Source of the DNA: WRIS01 sp964345475
GTDB taxonomy: Bacteria; Actinomycetota; Coriobacteriia; Coriobacteriales; Eggerthellaceae
DNA length: 8,145 bases
Assembly (NCBI GenBank): GCA_964345475.1
Contig: CAYFQW010000033.1
Location: 1 to 8,145 of the forward strand
Reading direction: 5' to 3'
Position numbers and translations under genes: made by a program. This document shows, piece after piece, positions 1 through 5,533 of this stretch (positions are counted from its first letter, which is position 1; each line of letters begins with the position of its first letter). Under the pieces are notes generated by a model. It did not search any database and was not told the DNA's origin. It worked only from the letters and a program-made list of their open reading frames with translations.

Positions 1-334
1 CGGAGTCCTTGGCGTCGGCGAACGCATGCATCTCTGCCTTGGTTGCCCAGCGCGAGCTTCCATGCTCCTCGCCCTTGCGCGTGCCGGCGCTGCCCATGAG
101 GTGGTTGGCGTAGGCGACCCACACCGCGCAGGCGCCCAAGGCCGCAGCGCAGAGGGCGATGGGATCTGCGGAGAGGCCGCCTCCGGCCAAAAGGTACGAG
201 GGCAGGGTCGCCGCCGCTTCCGCCAGGTTCTCGATGGGCGTTCCGGGAAGCGATGCGAGGTTCGCGGCGTAGAGGTTCGCGGTGGCAGCTGCCGCAGGCG
301 TTGCCACTATCGCAGCTACGAGCGCGGCGTCCAT
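1..334 (-). CDS. VirD4/TraG-type conjugative coupling protein, N-terminal part (runs off the left edge)
   Basis: An open frame starts at ATG 334-332 and continues without a stop to base 1, giving about 111 residues. Its ATG overlaps the TAA of the upstream pcfB-like gene (TAATG), so the two are probably translationally coupled. The N-terminus is alanine-rich, with hydrophobic stretches around residues 3-25 and 57-75 that could be the two membrane anchors of a type IV coupling protein. After them comes KGEEHGSSRWATKAEM at about residues 88-103. This matches the conserved GE-x-HGSARWGT element that follows the membrane segments and precedes the Walker A domain in VirD4/TraG proteins of Gram-positive conjugative elements. 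Coupling proteins are membrane ATPases that bring the relaxase-DNA complex to the type IV secretion channel. The ATPase domain lies outside the window, so the call rests on the N-terminal motif and on the PcfB-type neighbour. Confidence 0.83.
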   Translation of the reverse strand, partial: MDAALVAAIVATPAAAATANLYAANLASLPGTPIENLAEAAATLPSYLLAGGGLSADPIALCAAALGACAVWVAYANHLMGSAGTRKGEEHGSSRWATKAEMHAFADAKDS

Positions 335-864
335 TATTTGGCCCTCGCTTGGGCGATCTCGATCTCGCGGGGCTTGCCGGTTTTTTGGGCGATCTGCTCG
401 GCGGCGGCGCGCGCCCTTGCGGCGCGCTCCTTGAGGGGCTCGCCTTTGGCCAAGGCGCCCTTCGCGCGCTCGCACGCCCCTGGGATGGAATCCTCGATTC
501 GCCTGAACGCCTGGGCCACCGACGGCGCCTCGTTCGCCTTGAACATGAGGAAGCGCTTTCCGCCCTCGTTCGCGAAGGCGTGCTCTACGCCCTCTTTCTT
601 GAGCTGCGAGGAAATCATGTCGGCCAGGGTTTCGTATTCGGGAAGGTCCTCGAACTCGCGCATGCTGAGCTTCGCCCATTCGGTGGTCTTCGCGGCGGCG
701 TCTCCCGATCCTCCGTTCTTCTCGATGTTGGCGCACGTGCTCCTGATGACCTCGGCAAGGCCCTTGGCGCTTTTGGCGAGGGCTTCCTGGCCGGCTTCTT
801 GGCCGACCCTGAGCATCCAGTCGAACAGCTTCTCGCCGCTCTCGTCTCCGAAATCCGTTGCCAT
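334..864 (-). CDS. PcfB/DUF3801-family conjugation accessory protein
   Basis: This 176-aa protein has no signal peptide or membrane segment. Residues about 10-45 form an amphipathic helix region (EKLFDWMLRVGQEAGQEAL). Residues about 63-125 resemble the DUF3801 core: a segment beginning KLSMREF, then a helical part, then a strand-like KRFLMFKA (103-110) and a helix VAQAFRRIE. The C-terminus from about 130 is a highly charged Ala/Lys/Arg helix. DUF3801 includes PcfB of the enterococcal plasmid pCF10, a relaxosome accessory factor that works with the relaxase and the coupling protein PcfC. Here the next gene encodes a coupling protein and overlaps this stop codon by one base, which agrees with that role. 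The ATG at 864 is preceded by AGAAAGGA at 8-nt spacing. The family call is from motif memory, not from a search. Confidence 0.82.
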   Translation of the reverse strand: MATDFGDESGEKLFDWMLRVGQEAGQEALAKSAKGLAEVIRSTCANIEKNGGSGDAAAKTTEWAKLSMREFEDLPEYETLADMISSQLKKEGVEHAFANEGGKRFLMFKANEAPSVAQAFRRIEDSIPGACERAKGALAKGEPLKERAARARAAAEQIAQKTGKPREIEIAQARAK

Positions 865-936
865 AAGTTGGTTCCTTTCTCTGGATTCCTCGCTGGGACA
901 AGCTGTCCCGGCGATTGCTTCGTTGGTTGTTCTTGG

Positions 937-1530
937 CTAGTCGATGGCCTGGGCCTCGCGGCGAGGTGCGAGGCCGCGGCCGTTTCGGGCGGATGCGGCT
1001 TCGCGGGCATTTGAGGCGCGCTCTGCGAGGGAGCGTTCGAGCTCGGGGGTGCGCGGATTGTGCTCTGCGGCCCATTTGGCCGACGCGTCCTTGTCGTAGT
1101 AGTCGAGGGTCTTGCATTGCGCCGGCGTTGCGAGCTGCATCGAGCGCACGAGCGTCTCGAACGCGGCGCGGCCTTTCGCCTCGATGACGTAGGCGAAGCT
1201 CGTCGACTCGAATGCCATCCACCCTTCGCCGTCTCGCTTGAGGGTCCACCACTCGTCGCCTCCGTTCGCTTGGTTGATGAATGCCAAATCGCCGAACACA
1301 ACGCCCTGGCGGATCGCCCAGTTGCCGCGCTCGAAGTGCTCGCGTAGCGCGTCGATGCCGTCGATGCGCATGAACTCGTAGGGATATTCCTCGAGAAACG
1401 GGTCGTCCTGCCAGTCGTAGCCGCCGATCCGGAGCCAGCCGTTCTCCTGGCATTTGGAGACGAGCTGCTCGCGCGTCTCCTCGTCGAGGGGCTTGGGTCT
1501 TGGCTCGGAGTCATGAATCGTGGCGCCCAT
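937..1530 (-). CDS. Hypothetical protein of a mobile-element replication/transfer operon (197 aa)
   Basis: I do not recognise this family. I chose the ATG at 1530 over the longer frame from 1578 because GAGAAAGG lies 7 nt upstream of it, and the extra 16 residues would cover that ribosome binding site. The protein is soluble, with no signal or membrane segment, and is rich in Trp, Tyr and Phe in its middle. There, an acidic-aromatic segment (GYDWQDDPFLEEYPYEFMRIDG, about residues 37-58) is followed by WWTL and WMAFEST (about 114-128). The C-terminal 40 residues are polar, charged and probably disordered. It lies between the helicase loader and the pcfB-like gene in the same direction, so it belongs to the element backbone. 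Its position would suit a replication or DNA-processing accessory role, but nothing in the sequence shows one. Confidence 0.8.
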   Translation of the reverse strand: MGATIHDSEPRPKPLDEETREQLVSKCQENGWLRIGGYDWQDDPFLEEYPYEFMRIDGIDALREHFERGNWAIRQGVVFGDLAFINQANGGDEWWTLKRDGEGWMAFESTSFAYVIEAKGRAAFETLVRSMQLATPAQCKTLDYYDKDASAKWAAEHNPRTPELERSLAERASNAREAASARNGRGLAPRREAQAID

Positions 1531-1565
1531 CTGCCTGCCTTTCTCTCGCGGTGGGACTTGGTTGC

Positions 1566-1626
1566 GCGGGCGGGGCAAGGGTCCGGCTCTTCTGAAGGTT
1601 GGTTTGGCCCAGCCGACCCCGCCCGC
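1566..1626. repeat. Long GC-rich inverted repeat between the hypothetical gene and the helicase-loader gene
   Basis: Perfect 10-bp arms GCGGGCGGGG (1566-1575) and CCCCGCCCGC (1617-1626) face each other. A second inner stem pairs GGT(C)CGGCT (1580-1588) with AGCCGACC (1611-1618), partly competing with or stacking on the outer arms. It lies in the 177-nt gap downstream of the loader gene and just upstream of the ribosome binding site of the next gene. It has no T-tract, so it is not a standard intrinsic terminator. It may be an mRNA structure controlling read-through or translation, or a processing site such as oriT. Confidence 0.5.
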
Positions 1627-1707
1627 TCGCCCAGATAACGCCCATTGCCTTTGCAGCGTCTGCGGGAAGGCGGCTTTTGGGTTCGCTCGGGTATTGCGGG
1701 TGAAGGC

Positions 1708-2502
1708 TTATTTCGCCTTCGCGCTCCGGCGGCGGTCCTTCCCGCCGAGCTGGACGATCGCGCTTGTCTCGCAGATGCGGGACACGATGGCCTCGGCGCT
1801 CTCGGATTCGTGCTGGCGCGACATGCGGCGCTGGAGCGATTGCAGGTCGTACTGCGACGTGTAGATGGTCGGCTTGCCGTCCTCATAGCGAGAGTTGATG
1901 ATCTGGAACAGCGTCGTGAGCGCCCACGCGTTGGCGTTCTCCTTGCCGAGGTCGTCGATCACGAGGACGTCGACCCCGGTGAAAACGGAGATGCCTGCCG
2001 TCGACGGGTCGTCGTAGCTTCGGCTCACCGAGTCGAGCATTGCGAGCGACGTCGTCACGCGCACGGTGTAGCCCGCTTCGAAGAAGGACTTCGCGAGCGC
2101 GCAGGCCTCGTAGGTCTTTCCCGTCCCCACGCCGCCGACGATGTAGAGCCCCTTGTCCCCGGCGCTGCCGAACCCGACGACGTACCTTGCCGCCTCCGGC
2201 ACGCTGATCTGGGCGGACATGTAGCGTCGGGGGACCCCGCAGCGCTTGAGCCGGCGCTGCGACTCCAGCCGCTTCGCCTCCGCTTCTGCCTGTCGGGCCT
2301 GTTCGCGCTCGGCGACTGCGCCCTCGCATTGGCATTTCTTGTGGGTGACCCAGGCGATTCGGCCTGCTCGTCCGATGAAGCCCTGCTGCTCGTACGGCTC
2401 GCCGCAGTGCGGGCAGCGGATTTCAACTTGGGGGTCGTAGCCTATGCCCCTCGCATCGGCCTCTTCCTTCGTGTAGAGCCTGAAAGCGTTTTCCTCGTCC
2501 AT
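1708..2502 (-). CDS. DnaC/IstB-type AAA+ ATPase, replicative helicase loader
   Basis: This 264-aa protein carries a complete AAA+ core. Walker A is GGVGTGKT at residues 123-130, Walker B is VDVLVIDDLG at 177-186, a sensor-1-like TIYTSQY is at 212-218, and an arginine-finger-like SRI is at 241-243. The N-terminus has CPHC (30-33) and CQC (57-59), a probable zinc-binding site. A charged helix (about 60-88) follows, as in many DnaC-like loaders of Gram-positive mobile elements. Such proteins bind the hexameric DnaB helicase and place it on melted origin DNA. IstB transposition ATPases share the fold, but there is no IstA transposase here. The gene lies 12 nt downstream of the initiator-like gene, so the pair resembles the lambda O/P or phage DnaD/DnaC arrangement. 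The ATG at 2502 is preceded by an AGAGAAGAG purine stretch. The C-terminus is a short basic tail. Confidence 0.93.
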   Translation of the reverse strand: MDEENAFRLYTKEEADARGIGYDPQVEIRCPHCGEPYEQQGFIGRAGRIAWVTHKKCQCEGAVAEREQARQAEAEAKRLESQRRLKRCGVPRRYMSAQISVPEAARYVVGFGSAGDKGLYIVGGVGTGKTYEACALAKSFFEAGYTVRVTTSLAMLDSVSRSYDDPSTAGISVFTGVDVLVIDDLGKENANAWALTTLFQIINSRYEDGKPTIYTSQYDLQSLQRRMSRQHESESAEAIVSRICETSAIVQLGGKDRRRSAKAK

Positions 2503-2513
2503 ATCGTCTCTTC

Positions 2514-2549
2514 TCTATTCGAAATAACTGTTGTCTGTCTTTGCTATCG
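2514..2549. other. AT-rich patch next to the iterons (candidate DNA unwinding element)
   Basis: About 64% of these 36 bases are A or T, within a segment that is otherwise clearly GC-rich. The patch covers the last codons and stop of the initiator gene and starts 26 bp beyond the last iteron-like core. An AT-rich stretch beside iterons and just before the loader gene is where an origin would be expected to melt. This is positional inference only. Confidence 0.3.
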
Positions 2550-3015
2550 GGTGCAGCTTCTGCAGGGGTCCCGATGAAGGCTCTTCATCGCGGGATGCCC
2601 TTGGGGATGAAGGACCTTCACTGGTCGCTGAAGGCGGTAGTGCAGGTTCTTCATCGACGTCGCCTGACGCATATGCAGGTTCTTCATCGGTCGCGAAGGT
2701 GATGCCGAGGGCGGAGAGGGGTTCCCTCGCCGGTATGTAACATCGGCTGCCTATCTTCTTCGCCTCGTCGCACGGCTCGACTTCCTCGATGAGCCCGCGC
2801 GCCTTCAGCCGCGAGACGACGGAGAACGCCGCTCGCTTGCTGATGCCGCAGAAGCCGGCCGAGCCTGCCTTGCTCTCGAAGTAGGGGCTTCCGGCGTTGG
2901 CGAAGCCGAAGATCCTCGCGTAGACGATGAGGTCGTTGCCCTTCAGGCCGAGCCCTTTCGCCATAAACTCATGGACGACGACGAACGAGCCCTCGATGCC
3001 GTGGGCTGCACCCAT
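2515..3015 (-). CDS. Winged-helix replication-initiator-like protein with 11-residue repeats
   Basis: In this 166-aa protein, residues about 10-95 form a winged helix-turn-helix of the type in plasmid and phage initiators (RepA_N/HTH_36-like). It shows FVVVHEFMAKGLGLKGNDLIVYA-type helices, then GISKRAAFSVVSRLKARGLIEEV with the recognition helix at about 58-71. From residue 110 the chain is acidic and Pro/Ser-rich, with four 11-residue units beginning DEEP, DEEP, SEGP and DEEP (110, 121, 132, 143). The end (LQKLHP...TDNSYFE) resembles the tails of HTH proteins in Firmicute and actinobacterial elements. The protein probably binds the element's origin and recruits the AAA+ loader encoded 12 nt downstream. 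Its start follows the preceding stop by 3 nt (TAA-CGC-ATG), so it is translationally coupled. A general transcription regulator cannot be excluded. Confidence 0.82.
   Translation of the reverse strand: MGAAHGIEGSFVVVHEFMAKGLGLKGNDLIVYARIFGFANAGSPYFESKAGSAGFCGISKRAAFSVVSRLKARGLIEEVEPCDEAKKIGSRCYIPAREPLSALGITFATDEEPAYASGDVDEEPALPPSATSEGPSSPRASRDEEPSSGPLQKLHPIAKTDNSYFE
2575..2689. repeat. Four iteron-like motifs at exact 33-bp spacing inside the initiator gene (candidate origin)
   Basis: On the plus strand, 16-bp cores begin at 2575, 2608, 2641 and 2674, exactly 33 bp apart. The cores at 2641 and 2674 are identical (TGCAGGTTCTTCATCG). Those at 2575 (TGAAGGCTCTTCATCG) and 2608 (TGAAGGACCTTCACTG) are variants, and each contains a short dyad. 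The 17 bp between cores are not conserved. The cores encode DEEPA/DEEPS in the linker of the initiator. Origins made of direct repeats inside the initiator gene are known for RepA_N plasmids and for lambda O. The repeats are seen directly; the origin function is inferred. Confidence 0.7.
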
Positions 3016-3018
3016 GCG

Positions 3019-3267
3019 TTAGGCGCCCCGCTCGACGGAGCCGAGCGCGATGAGCTCGCGGATGTTGTCCGGGGTGAAGCGCAGCGCCTGCCCGATGCGG
3101 GTGCCGCGCAGGCTCCCGTCATCGATGAGGCGGTACACTGTCGAGCGGCTCACATGCAGGTAGTCCGCGACCTCGGTCACGGTGTACAGGGGCGGCATGG
3201 GGCCCGAAGGCTCCGCCGCGCCCGGACGCCCTGCCTGCTGCAGCCGCTCGGCGTTCTTGCTTTCCAT
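3019..3267 (-). CDS. Excisionase-like HTH_17 DNA-binding protein (82 aa)
   Basis: This small protein has a typical HTH_17/excisionase-family (MerR-like) DNA-binding domain. Residues 28-50 read YTVTEVADYLHVSRSTVYRLIDD, a helix-turn-helix. The basic wing (LRGTRIGQALRFT, 53-65) and a final helix (DNIRELIALG) complete the fold. The first 25 residues are polar and probably disordered. In integrative elements such proteins act as recombination directionality factors or as regulators of replication and transfer genes; the sequence alone does not say which applies here. The ATG at 3267 has AAAGGA upstream at suitable spacing. The stop is 3 nt before the initiator gene, so the two are co-translated and may act together at the origin or promoter. 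No integrase is visible in the window. Confidence 0.87.
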   Translation of the reverse strand: MESKNAERLQQAGRPGAAEPSGPMPPLYTVTEVADYLHVSRSTVYRLIDDGSLRGTRIGQALRFTPDNIRELIALGSVERGA

Positions 3268-3409
3268 TGATTTCCTTTCGTTCTGGTTGGCCGCCGTTGC
3301 GGCCGCTTGGCCATCGGGCGATATCGCTGGGACGCATTGAAGCAGTAAGGGACGCCGTGATGGCGCGGCGAGCCGTCGTTCAAGTTTTCTGGGGTTTTGC
3401 TGGTGAAGA

Positions 3410-3739
3410 CTAATCTTCAGGCAGCTCCCCGGGCTTGCCGTTCCCGATGCCCTTGGGCAGCGACGCGATCCATTCGACGAGCTCCTCGCGCAAGATGATC
3501 GTGCCGCGCTTGCCCGGGCCGTAGTTGTGCGTGGGCAGCGGGTTGCGCTGTTTGACGTCAGTGAGCTCGTAGAAGCGCGGCTTGCTGATGCGCAGCAGTT
3601 TCATCACCTGATCGGGTTGGTACACGTCTTGCATGAGCACCGGATCGCGCAGCAGCGGGATTACGAGCATGCGCGCGTCCTCGTCGTCGAGCGAGGACGG
3701 GATGATGATCTTGATGTTCTTCTTTGTTCCGTTGGACAT
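3410..3739 (-). CDS. Small HTH DNA-binding protein at the head of the replication operon (109 aa)
   Basis: Residues about 40-61 form a helix-turn-helix (VYQPDQVMKLLRISKPRFYEL). A probable wing with Pro/Gly-rich NPLPTHNYGPGKRGT (66-80) and a last helix REELVEWIASL (84-94) follow. This is the layout of AlpA/excisionase-like regulators found in actinobacterial mobile elements. I prefer the ATG at 3739: the in-frame GTG at 3748 lies only 2 nt from the AGAAAGG sequence, while the ATG is 11 nt from it. The gene is first in the leftward gene series and lies next to a perfect palindrome and a third half-site overlapping its own ribosome binding site, so autoregulation is plausible. A 142-nt gap separates it from the next gene. 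A weak 6-bp stem (3404-3419) spans its stop codon. Confidence 0.8.
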   Translation of the reverse strand: MSNGTKKNIKIIIPSSLDDEDARMLVIPLLRDPVLMQDVYQPDQVMKLLRISKPRFYELTDVKQRNPLPTHNYGPGKRGTIILREELVEWIASLPKGIGNGKPGELPED

Positions 3740-3742
3740 GAT

Positions 3743-3788
3743 GTTCACGGCCTTTCTCGATAGGATTGCCGTGAACGGCGCCGTTCAC
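3743..3788. promoter_or_regulatory. Operator candidate: 18-bp perfect palindrome plus an extra half-site
   Basis: GTGAACGGCGCCGTTCAC at 3771-3788 is a perfect palindrome. A further half-site GTTCACGGC at 3743-3751 is the inverted copy of GCCGTGAAC at 3768-3776. This extra site overlaps the ribosome binding site and possible start codons of the leftward HTH gene. Three half-sites covering a leader region suggest binding of a dimeric repressor, perhaps the HTH protein encoded next to it. Confidence 0.55.
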
Positions 3789-3820
3789 CTTTACGCCTCT
3801 AATTGTCCTATGTATCCGCA

Positions 3821-3847
3821 GGTCACGGTGATACCCTGAAAGTGACC
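3821..3847. promoter_or_regulatory. Second dyad in the divergent intergenic region
   Basis: GGTCAC (3821-3826) and GTGACC (3842-3847) form an inverted repeat with a 15-nt spacer, and GGT-GAT-ACC (3827-3835) is a small dyad inside it. The dyad lies midway between the leftward operon and the rightward 368-aa gene, where divergent promoters must be. I could not assign convincing -35/-10 boxes to either direction. Confidence 0.3.
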
Positions 3848-3960
3848 CTTCCTTGCTTTTCTTGTGAATTGCGTTAGAAGGGGCTTGAGACAGCAAACTT
3901 AGCAAACCGAAGAGAGCGCTTCTCCATCAGCGAATAAGCCATCGTCGGGAGGAGGCTTTC

Positions 3961-5067
3961 ATGGGCGTTACATCCGGCCAACCTAACCGCATTCCAGACC
4001 CCAGCCACATATGGGAAAGCGATTTCGTTCCATCGGGGGTCATGTTCAATCCGAAAACAAGTGAAATAAGCTCTCATCGATTCATCGGGCTCGACAGCGA
4101 GAACAATCTCGTGTTCTCACCAGACAGAAGTATCGAATCCGTGAATCAATCACTCAATGAGTTCGACGGCAGTGATTTCCTGGAGAACCAATTCGACGAC
4201 GAACTTGCTGAGCTGTCCGAATTTAATCAGTATGCCTGTGAGAAGTTCGCTAAAAAGCATGGGCCGCTGTTTGGCACAATGTATTTTGAGAATGGCATTT
4301 GCAAAGAGCCTTTAGATATGTGGCTGTCGGCATCGGCTTTGGTGAATCTAGCACTCAACATTAAAAGTGCCATGGATAGCGGCAATTGGAGGGTTCTTGA
4401 CGAGAAGAAGCTCGTTGCATTTAATTTTGAGAGATGCGTCAACGCGAACGAACGAGGAGAATACGAGGTTCTGGCGGACGCGAATTTCAGATTTCCGAAC
4501 GGGCTTCCCGTCGATTACGCGAAATTGACTTTAGGCAATAATCTCCCTACGAGAATATGGAGCTCGAAGAATTTTGACCCTCCGGGAATAGTCTCCAAAA
4601 TATGGCGTCCTTTCCCAACCCCGGAAATAGGCATCTTTGACCGAACGGAGCAAGACCGCAAGGAAACGGCTTACGACAGCATGCCCGGCCTCGATGTATG
4701 TATCTGGGTAAATCCCACTGATTGTGAATTGAGACTCGAAGATGAGGGGACTTTTTCGAAGCCAACAGTAAGGTTGGGATTGTCCGATTTGCCAAAGGAT
4801 AAGGCCGATGAATTCGCTCGCATGCTATGCAGGGCCATATTGGAATCCTTGATAAGCATACATACACGATCTATTCATCATGACTGGGTCGGCCACCAAT
4901 TTAGGCCGATTCAACTCGAGAAAATACGGTGGCTGTGGTACGTGTTCGCGGTATATATGACGAAGACCCAGCACGCCTTCTGCAAGCATTGCGGACGACC
5001 GTTTATGAAATCGCGTCCAGACAAGCAATACTGCAACGACAAATGCCGTAAAGCAGCAAATCGTTAA
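3961..5067 (+). CDS. Unknown protein with C-terminal four-cysteine zinc motif (368 aa)
   Basis: The start is well supported: GGGAGGAGG ends 5 nt before the ATG. No signal peptide or clear membrane segment is present. The N-terminal third is acidic. EKFAKKHGPLFGTMYF (94-109) resembles an FA-x-x-yGpL motif that I associate with uncharacterised Gram-positive proteins carrying a similar C-terminal zinc motif. A helical segment LLxRAILESLISIHTR-like (about 289-303) and an aromatic LEKIRWLWYVFAVYM (319-333) precede the end. Residues 341-362 hold C-x2-C-x13-C-x3-C (CKHCGRPF ... QYCNDKCRKAANR), a probable treble-clef/zinc-ribbon site. The gene is more AT-rich (about 47% GC in a sampled stretch) than its neighbours and opposite in direction to the transfer backbone, so it looks like acquired cargo. 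The function is unknown. With the small gene after it, a defence or toxin-type role is possible but unproven. Confidence 0.85.
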   Translation: MGVTSGQPNRIPDPSHIWESDFVPSGVMFNPKTSEISSHRFIGLDSENNLVFSPDRSIESVNQSLNEFDGSDFLENQFDDELAELSEFNQYACEKFAKKHGPLFGTMYFENGICKEPLDMWLSASALVNLALNIKSAMDSGNWRVLDEKKLVAFNFERCVNANERGEYEVLADANFRFPNGLPVDYAKLTLGNNLPTRIWSSKNFDPPGIVSKIWRPFPTPEIGIFDRTEQDRKETAYDSMPGLDVCIWVNPTDCELRLEDEGTFSKPTVRLGLSDLPKDKADEFARMLCRAILESLISIHTRSIHHDWVGHQFRPIQLEKIRWLWYVFAVYMTKTQHAFCKHCGRPFMKSRPDKQYCNDKCRKAANR

Positions 5068-5083
5068 CGAGAAGGGGCCGGTT

Positions 5084-5305
5084 ATGCTATTCGGAGGCGA
5101 CAAGCGAAAAGACCGCAAATACAGCAAGCTGAGCAAGAAAGACGATGCTTTGGTCAAAAAGCTGGATGCCCTAAATTGGGATGACAGCCGGAAATTGAAT
5201 CGTCTTTACAAGAAGCACAACAAGACGCTCCAAAAGCTCGAGAAGAATCGAACGTGGCATCTGCCGAAAAGAGAGCATGGCTGGTATCTTCCCAATGACG
5301 ACTGA
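5084..5305 (+). CDS. Small Lys-rich protein of unknown function (73 aa), partner of the 368-aa protein
   Basis: This ORF begins 16 nt after the stop of the 368-aa gene and has GAGAAGGGG at 6-nt spacing from its ATG, so the two are very likely one transcription unit. The protein is strongly basic and almost entirely helical in appearance. KKDDALVKKLDAL and RLYKKHNKTLQKLEKNR (about 18-56) could form a coiled coil. The end is rich in Trp and Tyr (RTWHLPKREHGWYLPNDD). It has no cysteine, membrane segment or recognisable domain. A nucleic-acid-binding or protein-partner role would fit its charge, but this is inference. Base composition matches the upstream gene, supporting common acquisition. Confidence 0.7.
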   Translation: MLFGGDKRKDRKYSKLSKKDDALVKKLDALNWDDSRKLNRLYKKHNKTLQKLEKNRTWHLPKREHGWYLPNDD

Positions 5306-5306
5306 A

Positions 5307-5355
5307 CAATGTCGGAGTTTTTGTCGCACCAAAACCCAGCAAAGGCTCCACATTG
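5307..5355. repeat. Stem-loop directly after the 73-aa gene
   Basis: CAATGT(C)GGAG (5307-5317) pairs with CTCCACATTG (5346-5355) around a 28-nt loop, starting 2 nt after the stop codon. It may stabilise the 3' end of the two-gene transcript, but it lacks a following T-tract, so I do not call it a terminator. Confidence 0.45.
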
Positions 5356-5430
5356 GATATCGTCGCTTATTCCCGACGTTGCCACCAACCGAATAATCTG
5401 CTTTGCAGATAAGCGCTGAGGTTTAGTTAC

Positions 5431-5487
5431 TGACGGTTTTTAATGGAAGGGTGGACAAAATGTACCCCTTTCCATTAAAAACCGTCA
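5431..5487. repeat. 57-bp near-perfect hairpin; MITE-like or a junction of IS ends
   Basis: The outer 18 bp pair perfectly (TGACGGTTTTTAATGGAA at 5431-5448 with its complement at 5470-5487). Pairing continues to an AAA loop at 5458-5460, giving 27-bp arms with two mismatches and one G-U pair. Read from the centre outwards, both arms begin TGT (TGTCCACCC and TGTACCCC), like two insertion-sequence ends facing away from each other 3 bp apart. No transposase is recognisable nearby. Confidence 0.6.
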
Positions 5488-5533
5488 TCAGCCTCGCGTC
5501 TATGTGGGGCTTTCCCGCCTTGTGCTCAAAGGC

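Noticed and set aside
26..1014. Two long plus-strand open frames
   Set aside because: They are antisense to the coupling-protein and PcfB-like genes, which have coherent motifs and ribosome binding sites; the plus-strand products show no recognisable domain.
615..1886. A 423-codon minus-strand open frame
   Set aside because: It overlaps three well-supported genes in another frame and reads as Arg/Ser/Pro-rich low-complexity sequence, typical of a shadow frame in GC-rich DNA.
1645..2577. A 310-codon plus-strand open frame
   Set aside because: It is antisense to the AAA+ loader gene, whose Walker motifs are unambiguous.
2575..2689. Regularly spaced repeats as a CRISPR array
   Set aside because: The repeats are only 16 bp, imperfect, inside an intact coding frame with an 11-residue protein period, and no cas gene is near.
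3853..3879. TTGCTT ... TTAGAA as the promoter of the 368-aa gene
   Set aside because: The spacer is 15 bp and both boxes match poorly, so the promoter remains unassigned.
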